From contig CAYYMM010000003.1 in the NCBI GenBank assembly GCA_964472395.1, positions 1 to 64,000 on the forward strand: a stretch of 64,000 bases of DNA, in the 5' to 3' direction. Below are positions 1 through 6,886 of the stretch, piece by piece. The translations under genes were made by a program, and so were the position numbers. Position 1 is the stretch's first letter. Each line of letters starts with the position of its first letter. Source of the stretch: CALFER01 sp964472395 (GTDB lineage Bacteria; CSSED10-310; CALFER01). The notes under the pieces were generated by a model. It saw only the letters and a program-made list of their open reading frames with translations, did not search any database and had not been told where the DNA came from.

Positions 1-192
1 CCTTGCATCATCCACACCTTTCAATGGCGGAAACATTATATCGAGAATCACTCCATCAAACGGCCCTTTCGTCAAAGAATCTTTCACCGTCTCAGCATCG
101 TAAGAACAAATGACTTCGTGCTTCATCGCCCGAATCACATCCGAGATGCTCTTCAGAATATCTTTATTATCCTCTACTACAAGAATCTTCAT
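1..192 (-). CDS. Response regulator receiver domain (partial, runs off window)
   Basis: The 64 visible codons start MKILVVEDNKD and include GVILDIMFPPLKG. This is the CheY-like receiver fold: acidic pocket E7/D8 after strand 1 and phospho-acceptor Asp at about residue 51. The C-terminal part lies outside the window, so an output domain cannot be judged. The ATG lies 26 bp downstream of the stop of the histidine kinase gene (219-2018) on the same strand, so the two are a likely kinase-regulator pair. Both lie downstream of the element's repressor gene, which suggests the pair belongs to the mobile element. Confidence 0.85.
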   Translation of the reverse strand, partial: MKILVVEDNKDILKSISDVIRAMKHEVICSYDAETVKDSLTKGPFDGVILDIMFPPLKGVDDAR

Positions 193-218
193 GTTCACTT
201 CTTCCTGTCTCAACATCA

Positions 219-2018
219 TTAAGGTTTATTCTGCGAAGGAATGAAAAGCATCTTTGGCATCTGAATCGTGAAGCCAGTCACTCCTCCATAACAGCGGATT
301 GTTATTCGACCGTTATATTTCTCTGCGTTGTACTTGGCCAAAGCCAATCCAATTCCATCTCCTCCTTCACCCGACATCTGTGCCATTTCAGAACGAAATC
401 CAAAATCAAAAATCCTTCTGTGCTCATTCTCGTTAATCGGGATGCTCTTCGATCCGACATGAATTCCACCCCCACCAGTTCTAATTCGCGCAATCACAAC
501 TATAATTTCTTCTCCACTAATTGTGTATTTGACTGCATTTGAGATTATGTTTTCAAATACAATTCTCCAATCACTCAAAGATGAATAAACAAGACCAAGC
601 TGTTTATTTCCAATTATGTTAAATTTCAACTTTCGTCTTTTAGCACGATTAGTATATTGCTGAATAACAGGAAATACTAAATCAGCATAAACTCGAAATG
701 GATTTTTATCAAATCGTGTTGTTTTGTTTGTAGAAGAATGAGATCTGTTCACAAGGAGACTTATGTTTTGAGTCGTTGCTATAATATGATCTAACTTATG
801 CAAACATTCGCCTTTATTTTCAAGAATTTTTTTCGAGAGTTCGATGCTCACCAAACTCGCACAGTCACAAATATCTTGTAGGCGAGAGCTAATTTCATGG
901 TACATGTTTAACAGTAGTTTGTAAAGATTCACCCCATTATCAAGCGCTCTATGAAACAGAGCAAGATGAGCAACAACCCTTTCCGCGACTAACCGATCCA
1001 AAACATGGAAATAGTGCGTTGGATTGTTTAGCGAATTCGTGCATCGGAGCAAGTAGTGAACACCATCCGTCGTTCTATAATGACAGAAAATAAGACATCT
1101 CTTGTTGATGTACGGTGGAACATCTGAGTGATACGGATAATCACCAGTGTAATCGTGGTTATTCTTTTTTAGACTCTCTCTGAACGTATTAGAGTCAAGA
1201 ATTATACAATTTTCGTATAAATCCACAACACAAGAAGTTGGGCAGCAAATCTGCTTCGGATACACAGGTGAATCAGCAGAATCTGCTTGGACCGTTGTTG
1301 CGACTATAAGAAGATCTTCAGGGTGATCCGCAAGACCTTTTACTAGGAATGAAGCTCCTTGAACATTCAGTAAACTTGATATAGAGGAGAATGTCCGCTT
1401 AAAAGTCTCATTGACCGTTGCACCACTTGCCACAGACGCAGTAACGATGATTTTATCCAACATCTCTTGGATACCGCGCCTGAAGACTGCCTCGACTGCG
1501 GGTATCGCGATTTCAAGAAGAGAGGCTGATGAAAACAAGGCAGGATCATCCGATGAAATTTTCCCAACGGATGGATATATGAATAGAGCTCTGCAAAGCA
1601 CGACCTTTTTGGATTCGAATGCAAGTAACAACTCTTGATTATCACTATCATCCTTGTAAAGCCAATTGTATGGAAGCTTAAAGCATGAGACTGATTTCGA
1701 AAATGACTGCTCATCAATTGTTTGGAGTTGCCTGACATCTATTACTGTATTCAAATAGTTTGGGTTAACGTCTCCATATTGCGCAGCCAATAACCATCTT
1801 GATTTTAGATCATCTTTAGTAAAATTTAAACTCGATGCATCCGGCAGCAAGTAGCAATCGTCTTCTAGATACAATAGTCCTGAAGTCGAATTAACTAAAG
1901 TACCAATTGAATTTAATATATTAACCAGTACTTCTTTAACTGAAATGTCTTTTTTGTGAAGCTGTTCAAGAAATCCCGATTGAATTCTTAAAGTATGATC
2001 CATCTTTTCATCGCTCAT
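219..2018 (-). CDS. Sensor histidine kinase, AT-rich, with atypical G1 box
   Basis: 599 residues. The N-terminal ~350 residues look like a soluble sensory region, with no convincing transmembrane helix and no family I can name. A dimerisation/phospho-acceptor helix follows with MYHEISSRLQ (His about 374), then an HATPase_c domain with N-box FENIISNAVKYT and a glycine-rich GDGIGLALAKYNAEKYNG. The position expected for the ATP-contacting D-x-G-x-G is IRTGGGGIHV, so the usual Asp is missing; activity may be reduced. The gene is clearly more AT-rich than the chromosome around 18-60 kb, consistent with horizontal origin. It starts 18 bp after the membrane-protein gene and precedes the receiver gene. 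Confidence 0.85.
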   Translation of the reverse strand: MSDEKMDHTLRIQSGFLEQLHKKDISVKEVLVNILNSIGTLVNSTSGLLYLEDDCYLLPDASSLNFTKDDLKSRWLLAAQYGDVNPNYLNTVIDVRQLQTIDEQSFSKSVSCFKLPYNWLYKDDSDNQELLLAFESKKVVLCRALFIYPSVGKISSDDPALFSSASLLEIAIPAVEAVFRRGIQEMLDKIIVTASVASGATVNETFKRTFSSISSLLNVQGASFLVKGLADHPEDLLIVATTVQADSADSPVYPKQICCPTSCVVDLYENCIILDSNTFRESLKKNNHDYTGDYPYHSDVPPYINKRCLIFCHYRTTDGVHYLLRCTNSLNNPTHYFHVLDRLVAERVVAHLALFHRALDNGVNLYKLLLNMYHEISSRLQDICDCASLVSIELSKKILENKGECLHKLDHIIATTQNISLLVNRSHSSTNKTTRFDKNPFRVYADLVFPVIQQYTNRAKRRKLKFNIIGNKQLGLVYSSLSDWRIVFENIISNAVKYTISGEEIIVVIARIRTGGGGIHVGSKSIPINENEHRRIFDFGFRSEMAQMSGEGGDGIGLALAKYNAEKYNGRITIRCYGGVTGFTIQMPKMLFIPSQNKP

Positions 2019-2036
2019 GCTTTCGAATCGATATAG

Positions 2037-2576
2037 TTAGTCATAAATATTTTTATTTTTCCGCTCTTGTATCCACTTGGTTTCACCTTCCCAATGGATA
2101 ACGCTAAGCTGCTTTTCGGTGATTTCGTATTTTTCACAGAGCAGTTTGCTCTGCCGTTTGTATTCTACTCTGTAGAACTCCCTGTTCAAGTCATCATCAA
2201 CCCCAGGCTTAAAACGGCGAGCTGCTTCCTTCTCTATTCCCCATACTCTATCCATGTATTCTTTATAAATTGTTATTCGCTTTTCCTTTGGAATACCTTT
2301 GACAATCTCTAATTCTTTTTCGTTTTCTTGATTCTGCTCTTTCGCCTCTCTCTTTTTCTCCAAGTTGATTACTTGGTCTTCTGCCATTCGCGTAGCTTCT
2401 GCTATTGCTTTGCCCTGTTTTCTCTCGATCTCATTTTTTTCGTTAAGATGCGATCTAAGAGCAACCATACCGATGAAGAAAACCACCGCGAGTGCAATGG
2501 CGAGATACTCTTTCTTGAGAAAGAGCGGTCTTGAAATCGAGGAGGGTTGATCTTCGCTTCTGATTTTTCCGTTCAC
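2037..2576 (-). CDS. Single-span membrane protein with cytoplasmic or periplasmic coiled coil
   Basis: About 179 residues if translation starts at the GTG that overlaps the TGA of the upstream ImmA-like gene (GTGA overlap at 2573-2576). An earlier in-frame ATG at 2645 is possible but would overlap the neighbour by 73 bp. Residues about 23-41 are a hydrophobic span (EYLAIALAVVFFIGMVAL). They are followed by a highly charged helical region rich in K/E/R (about 45-105) and a basic C-terminal part. I do not recognise a family. Its place between an ImmA-like protein and a histidine kinase makes a membrane sensor or anchor plausible; this is inference. Confidence 0.7.
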   Translation of the reverse strand: MNGKIRSEDQPSSISRPLFLKKEYLAIALAVVFFIGMVALRSHLNEKNEIERKQGKAIAEATRMAEDQVINLEKKREAKEQNQENEKELEIVKGIPKEKRITIYKEYMDRVWGIEKEAARRFKPGVDDDLNREFYRVEYKRQSKLLCEKYEITEKQLSVIHWEGETKWIQERKNKNIYD

Positions 2577-3190
2577 TCCACCGTCTCCGTCATAAGAAAC
2601 ACCCTCTCCGTCTCCTCCACCACGCTCCAGCACCGAACGCAGCACTGGTCGCTGATGACTTGAGAATTGGATTCGATCGCCTCAATTTCCTCCGTCATGA
2701 GCTTGCTCGGGAACTTCATTCCGGATCCGCGCCGGAAATAGACCTTCCCGTTGTCAATGATCGTGATCACGCAGTTGTGATGTTTCAGAACGCGTCGAGC
2801 GATCACTTCCCAGCTCGCCGTGCAGAACAACTCCTTCAGTTTCGCAAGATCCCATCCGGCATGGCGACCATACTCGACGAACAAGTGATGTGGGAGCAGA
2901 AGCTCTGCGGCAAACTCATCTGCCCACTTTTCACGGCGAAGAGCGGCCATCTTTTTCGGCTTCCGCAACTCCCCGATTTCGTGGGCGATCGTGAAGTTCT
3001 GGCGCTCCTGGCGGTCGTTTGCATTCACGACGATGACACTTGAGTTTTCGAGAAAGAACCCGCGAACGTCTGCAGGAAGATCCTCGAATCGAACCTGGAG
3101 ACCCAGTGATCGGGCGACATCTACCGGATTAACCGGTGCCTCAATTCCAACAGAACTGGTCAATACAGCAACAGAATCAGTTACGTCCAT
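2573..3190 (-). CDS. ImmA/IrrE-like (M78) protein with altered zinc motif HEIGE
   Basis: 205 residues. The order of conserved elements fits the ImmA/IrrE (DUF955) family: N-terminal DVARSLGLQV, a strand SVIVVNANDRQERQNFTIAHE, then EKWADEFAAELLLP. In the family the motif is HExxH with a downstream Glu; these proteins cleave or derepress Xre repressors (ImmA of ICEBs1, IrrE/DdrO of Deinococcus). Here it reads H70-E-I-G-E74: the second His is Glu. The protein could be non-proteolytic or use a different metal geometry. The start lies 46 bp after the XRE repressor stop and the gene is probably co-transcribed with it. Confidence 0.8.
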   Translation of the reverse strand: MDVTDSVAVLTSSVGIEAPVNPVDVARSLGLQVRFEDLPADVRGFFLENSSVIVVNANDRQERQNFTIAHEIGELRKPKKMAALRREKWADEFAAELLLPHHLFVEYGRHAGWDLAKLKELFCTASWEVIARRVLKHHNCVITIIDNGKVYFRRGSGMKFPSKLMTEEIEAIESNSQVISDQCCVRCWSVVEETERVFLMTETVE

Positions 3191-3236
3191 AACGATTCAA
3201 CCCAATCCTGCCCCAGTCGCACTAAAAAGACGCAGA

Positions 3237-3695
3237 CTATCTGCTCTTTTTTTCACGTTCCTTCTGCAGCAGATAGACGTAGATATCCTGATAACCCCGC
3301 TTCAACTCATCCATGTTCTTGAAGGTGATCCGGAACGAATAGCTCTCGCGAAGATGTTTCTTCTCCTCGTCTGACGGGGGGAAGATCCCTCGGGACTTCC
3401 AGAATTCCTCATCTTCAAGAACTTCATCGCGAATCGGATTCTTCGGCTCTTCTTCCTCTGGTTGCGCATCCGGATCCGTGTCGAGCCCTAATAGGTAGTC
3501 TGTGGTAACATAAAGCGCTTTTGCCAGCAATTGAAGACTTTCGTGATTAGGTGCCCTTTTCCCGGTTTCATATTGCGAAATAGCTGAACTTGGAATTCCG
3601 GTCTTCAACTGCAGTTGATTCTGAGATAATCCCATCGCCTCGCGGGTTTCTTTAATCCGCTTTCCGATCATCTCAACGGTAAGTGCTTCATTCAT
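3237..3695 (-). CDS. XRE/CI-type transcriptional repressor of the integrated element
   Basis: 152 residues. N-terminal HTH_3 domain (IGKRIKETREAMGLSQNQLQ, then IPSSAISQYETGKRAPN), followed by YVTTDYLLGLD as in many phage and ICE repressors. An acidic linker (PEEEEPKN) and a C-terminal helical region follow. There is no LexA-like Ser-Lys protease, so inactivation by self-cleavage is not indicated; control through the adjacent ImmA-like protein is more likely. The gene is divergent from the Cro-like gene at 3829 across a 133-bp switch region. Its -10 box sits only 5 bp before the ATG, so the mRNA is probably leaderless, like lambda cI from PRM. Confidence 0.9.
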   Translation of the reverse strand: MNEALTVEMIGKRIKETREAMGLSQNQLQLKTGIPSSAISQYETGKRAPNHESLQLLAKALYVTTDYLLGLDTDPDAQPEEEEPKNPIRDEVLEDEEFWKSRGIFPPSDEEKKHLRESYSFRITFKNMDELKRGYQDIYVYLLQKEREKKSR

Positions 3696-3700
3696 AAATA

Positions 3701-3731
3701 ATTATATACCTCATGTTTACATCAATGTAAA
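3701..3731 (-). promoter_or_regulatory. Repressor promoter overlapping palindromic operator
   Basis: On the minus strand, TATAAT lies at 3706-3701, 5 bp before the repressor ATG (3695). The near-perfect palindrome TTTACATCAATGTAAA lies at 3716-3731, in the -35 region (TACATT with 17-bp spacing or TTTACA with 19-bp spacing). A repressor bound there could control both itself and the divergent operon. There is no ribosome binding site between the -10 box and the ATG. Confidence 0.6.
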
Positions 3732-3770
3732 TGTTGTGCCTCGCGTATTTATGTTTTCAATATTTTTCTC

Positions 3771-3823
3771 TTGACTTAAACATTACGAAATCGTATATAC
3801 ACAATCGTATAGGATTGGAGGAG
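3771..3823 (+). promoter_or_regulatory. Rightward early promoter with repeated operator half-sites and RBS
   Basis: TTGACT at 3771-3776, exactly 17 bp, then TATATA at 3794-3799: a strong sigma-70-type promoter. AATCGTATA occurs twice as a direct repeat (3789-3797 and 3803-3811), covering the -10 region and the expected transcription start, a good position for repressor or Cro binding. GGAGGAG at 3817-3823 is the Shine-Dalgarno of the Cro-like gene. Confidence 0.7.
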
Positions 3824-3828
3824 ATCGC

Positions 3829-4068
3829 ATGACGAACCTGAGATGCAAAGTAAGAGAAATTCGAACAGAACTCGGGATATCCCAAGCTCAGATGGCCAGG
3901 GATATCAACATGTCGGTCAAGGATCTTTGGCAGATTGAAAATGGACGCAACGTCACGATGACCACAGCAGGTTTTATTCTTCGATATCTGAGAACTCTGA
4001 ATCCCACGATTGACATGACCGACATTTGGCCTGATCTGGTTGAGAACAACATAAAGGTGGCCCAATGA
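3829..4068 (+). CDS. Cro-like HTH regulator
   Basis: 79 residues, essentially one XRE-type helix-turn-helix domain (VREIRTELGISQAQMARDI, then MSVKDLWQIENGRNVTM). It is the first gene of the rightward operon, directly behind a strong promoter and divergent from the repressor gene, the classic Cro position. Its TGA overlaps the next ATG (ATGA), so translation is probably coupled. Confidence 0.8.
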   Translation: MTNLRCKVREIRTELGISQAQMARDINMSVKDLWQIENGRNVTMTTAGFILRYLRTLNPTIDMTDIWPDLVENNIKVAQ

Positions 4069-4331
4069 CACCCGCATGGGAACTACCTGCCATCCAGGAG
4101 CTGAAGCATGAACTCACCTCCGGGATCGACGACATCCATCTCAGCATCCGCAAAGCAAACTTCGCCCGGCTCACTGATGAGGACGAGGAAATCATGCGCG
4201 AGACACTTGTGCACTTTACACGGCACGAGTGCGTGCTCGATCCGGCCACTGGCCGCTGTCCGAAATGCGATCACCTCATAAAACTCGGGGAACGTCTCGA
4301 AAACCGGAAAGTCTGGGTCGATCATGAATAG
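4065..4331 (+). CDS. Small element protein with a CxxC pair, function unknown
   Basis: 88 residues. It is mostly helical and acidic, with FTRHECVLDPATGRCPKCDH near the C-terminus: three Cys and a His that could form a small zinc knuckle. The start codon overlaps the upstream stop (ATGA), and the end overlaps the next gene by 8 bp, supporting a real cistron. I do not recognise a family. Confidence 0.65.
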   Translation: MTPAWELPAIQELKHELTSGIDDIHLSIRKANFARLTDEDEEIMRETLVHFTRHECVLDPATGRCPKCDHLIKLGERLENRKVWVDHE

Positions 4332-4896
4332 TTCCTCCCCTCTAATCACACGAACACACAAGGTTTGCGCCAAGTGCCACATCGAAAAGCCAGTAAACGA
4401 ATTCAGTATCAGTCGCGGCAAGATCTTCTCCAGATGTAAGGCATGTAAAGCAGAAGACAGAAGGATTGCGGTTGCCGCGAACCCTGAGAAATATGCTCGG
4501 TATCAGAGGGAATACAACGAAAAAAACAGGGAAAAAGTCCGAAAGATAAACAGGGACAGATATAGAAAAGATCCCAATTATCTGAAGGACTACAACAGAG
4601 CAAGATATGCGATCAACCCAGAAAAACGGCGAGTTCAGAAAGCCGTTTATGCGGCCATCCGAAACGGTCGGCTCATAAAACAGCCTTGTGTTGTTTGCGG
4701 CGATCCAAATTCCGAAGCACATCATCCCGACTATTCCAAGCCACTGGATGTAATTTGGATGTGCCCGAGACATCACCAGCGGCTTCATCATCAAGAAGTC
4801 ATCAAGTTTGAATTGGAGTTTTCTCATAAGCTCGCCCCCCATGATGCTCAATATGCGTCTTGCGCGGTGTTGCCGGAAGGAAAATCTCGCGAATGA
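4324..4896 (+). CDS. HNH-like zinc protein of phage type
   Basis: 190 residues. The N-terminal zinc module is VCAKCHIEKPVNEF, then CKACK. A long basic K/R/Y/N-rich helical middle follows (about residues 50-110). The C-terminal module reads CVVCGDPNSEAHHPDYSKPL, then MCPRHHQRLHH: Cys pairs with the His-His and Asp/His pattern seen in HNH-like phage proteins. It could be a nuclease or only a DNA-binding zinc protein; the sequence does not decide. Both ends overlap neighbours. Confidence 0.7.
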   Translation: MNSSSPLITRTHKVCAKCHIEKPVNEFSISRGKIFSRCKACKAEDRRIAVAANPEKYARYQREYNEKNREKVRKINRDRYRKDPNYLKDYNRARYAINPEKRRVQKAVYAAIRNGRLIKQPCVVCGDPNSEAHHPDYSKPLDVIWMCPRHHQRLHHQEVIKFELEFSHKLAPHDAQYASCAVLPEGKSRE

Positions 4897-5300
4897 AACT
4901 TTCCCCAGGGAAATACACTGATCCGAGAGTCGATCCGATCTGGGGAATCATTCAGAAGGTTCTCCGATCCCAGTCTCTCGAATATTGGGCATCGCGATTA
5001 CAAATCGACAAATCCACGGTGAGCCGCAGGTATACCGAATTTCCCACACAAGACAGCCTCGCATACCGCAACATTAAAGCGATCGAGACCATCCTGGAGC
5101 TAATCGACATTTTCGGAATCGAGATCCTCAAATCACTGGCTGAAGTCTTCGGCGCTCATGTCATCAATCCGGATGAAAACATTATCCGGATGGAAGATCA
5201 GGCGCGGATGGAAATTACGCAAGCCCAGGAGGCTCTCAGGCTAGCAAAACAACACCTTCTGGACATTCAGAAGGTAAAAAAAGAAAGAGGTATCAAGTGA
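4893..5300 (+). CDS. Putative HTH regulator (CII-position protein)
   Basis: 135 residues from the ATG that overlaps the previous stop (ATGA), preceded by GGAAGGAAA. An in-frame ATG at 4860 would overlap more. The stretch SLEYWASRLQIDKSTVSRRYTEFPTQDSLAY looks like a helix-turn-helix with a recognition helix, followed by a long helical C-terminal tail that could oligomerise. The position two genes after cro suits a CII-like or primase-regulating role; this is inference from gene order. Confidence 0.55.
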   Translation: MKLSPGKYTDPRVDPIWGIIQKVLRSQSLEYWASRLQIDKSTVSRRYTEFPTQDSLAYRNIKAIETILELIDIFGIEILKSLAEVFGAHVINPDENIIRMEDQARMEITQAQEALRLAKQHLLDIQKVKKERGIK

Positions 5301-5668
5301 AGAAAGCAATCGTCTGGATCGCAATGTCGATCATTACAGCAGCATCTTTCGCGCTCTGCGGCCCCTATCACACCATCTCCAACTTCACGAACTCAAACTT
5401 CGGGCTAACAAGCGCTACCTTGGAGTTCTGGAACTGCGATGGCCAGCAGTGGATGGCGATCAAGAACTCAACGAGTGGAGGGAACGGGTCATACCCGCTC
5501 CGGAATGACCTCGTCGCAAGTTCCGAAGACCAAACAAAGACATTCGTCAAATACACACCGAACGATGGAATCCAGCGTGAACTTGCGATCGTGATCGAGG
5601 AAGACGCACCAACCCGGATCTTTATCGTGAAACCCGATGGAACGACTTATGTCGTTTACATCAATTGA
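5297..5668 (+). CDS. Small exported protein of the element
   Basis: 123 residues from a GTG overlapping the previous TGA (GTGA). The N-terminus MKKAIVWIAMSIITAASFALC is a clear signal peptide; the Cys at residue 21 is not in a good lipobox, so cleavage near it by signal peptidase I is as likely. The mature part is beta-rich (SATLEFWNCDGQQWMAI; TRIFIVKPDGTTYVVYIN). A secreted protein expressed early could act in exclusion or surface modification, but no family is recognised. Confidence 0.55.
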   Translation: MKKAIVWIAMSIITAASFALCGPYHTISNFTNSNFGLTSATLEFWNCDGQQWMAIKNSTSGGNGSYPLRNDLVASSEDQTKTFVKYTPNDGIQRELAIVIEEDAPTRIFIVKPDGTTYVVYIN

Positions 5669-5834
5669 ATGCGGAATTGTAACGATCTCTCTTCCGGACG
5701 ATATCAAACCGGAAAAGGCGCGGGAAGTATATGAGGACATCAGCGACATCGAGATGCAGGCAGGATTGGAGAAGCTCTATGAGGCAGTACGAATCGAACG
5801 GATACGAAAGGCAATAACCGGAAGAACCCGGTGA
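5649..5834 (+). CDS. Small hypothetical protein
   Basis: About 61 residues from the second in-frame ATG (first at 5637). It overlaps the upstream gene by 20 bp and ends 19 bp before the annealing-protein gene. It is a charged, helical protein (DDIKPEKAREVYEDISDIEMQ). No family is recognised; tight packing in the operon is the main support. Confidence 0.45.
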   Translation: MSFTSIECGIVTISLPDDIKPEKAREVYEDISDIEMQAGLEKLYEAVRIERIRKAITGRTR

Positions 5835-5853
5835 GGAGAAAGGAAGGCAAGGT

Positions 5854-6885
5854 ATGAATCAGGAAACAGCGGTTCAGAGGTTCGAACAGCCCGGGGCGCT
5901 CATCTCACTGAGTGCATCGGCAATGGATATCGCGGAGATCCAGCGACAGTCCGACATGATCAACGATCTCCTCCGGAAGAAGATGGTCGAGGCGACGAAG
6001 GAGAACAACTACCAGGGGCATTTTGGAATCATCCCAGGGACAAAACAGAAATCGCTGCTGAAGCCCGGTGCTGAAATGATCGCCAAGATGTTCCGGCTCG
6101 GGGCTCAGTACGAACACAAGATCGAGCCGATGCCCAACGGCCACATCAACGTTTCGGTGACTGCCTGCATCATCCACTACCCGACACAGACCGTCATCGG
6201 ATATGGGGTGGGATCATGCAGCACCCTCGAATCGAAGCACCGGTATCGCACAGGGCCCTTCGAGTTCACTGGTAAACCGGTCCCGAAGGAATACTGGGAC
6301 CTGCGGAAGAATGATCCGGAGGGAGCACAGAAACTGCTGGGTGGGCGGGGATTCACAGCCAAGAAGAATCCTGAAACCGGGTTTTATGAAATCGCCATCC
6401 AGGGCGAGAAGGTCGAGAACCCCGATCCGGCCGACGTCTGGAACACCGCCCTCAAAGTCGCCAAGAAACGGGCATACGTTGACGGAATCCAAACATGCTC
6501 GGCTGCCGGCGATATCTTCATGGTGAACGCTGAGAATTCGCCCGATGAGGACTACAGCCAGCCGAACGGGAATGGGAACGGGAACCAGAACACGAATCGT
6601 CAGCAGCAAGGCCAGAACGGCAACGGCAATGGCCAAGGCCAACAGATCAAGAATCCGGACGCTCCGGCGACCGAGAAGCAGCTAAAGTGTCTCTATGCCC
6701 TCGTGAATCAGCACAACATTTCCGATGAAGTGATGAAGGGACTCCTGAGGGACGAACTGAAAGTCAGCAGTTCGAAGGATCTCACGATGGCACAGGCATC
6801 TGCACTCATCGAGAAGATCAAGAATGGTGGCCTGAGCCAGCGGGAACCCGGCGACGACGACGACCTCGGACAGGCGGGTTACTGA
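5854..6885 (+). CDS. Putative single-strand annealing protein (Rad52/ERF-like)
   Basis: 343 residues with a strong RBS (GGAGAAAGGAAGG). The N-terminal ~215 residues resemble phage annealing proteins: LLKPGAEMIAKMF, VTACIIHYPTQTVIGYGVGS, then a helix WNTALKVAKKRAYVDGI ending at a small-residue loop, the arrangement of Rad52/ERF-type folds. Residues about 230-265 are a G/N/Q-rich linker as in SSB tails. The C-terminal module (ATEKQLKCLYALVNQH, then LTMAQASALIEKI) is typical of phage ERF/RecT-type proteins. It lies 1 bp before the SbcD-SbcC fusion gene, a nuclease-annealing pair like Red alpha/beta. The exact superfamily is not certain. Confidence 0.65.
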   Translation: MNQETAVQRFEQPGALISLSASAMDIAEIQRQSDMINDLLRKKMVEATKENNYQGHFGIIPGTKQKSLLKPGAEMIAKMFRLGAQYEHKIEPMPNGHINVSVTACIIHYPTQTVIGYGVGSCSTLESKHRYRTGPFEFTGKPVPKEYWDLRKNDPEGAQKLLGGRGFTAKKNPETGFYEIAIQGEKVENPDPADVWNTALKVAKKRAYVDGIQTCSAAGDIFMVNAENSPDEDYSQPNGNGNGNQNTNRQQQGQNGNGNGQGQQIKNPDAPATEKQLKCLYALVNQHNISDEVMKGLLRDELKVSSSKDLTMAQASALIEKIKNGGLSQREPGDDDDLGQAGY

Positions 6886-6886
6886 T

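Noticed and set aside
1..3000. Left attachment site (copy of the tRNA-Glu 3' end)
   Set aside because: I found no match to the tRNA 3' segment in this part, so the left border is taken to be outside the window.
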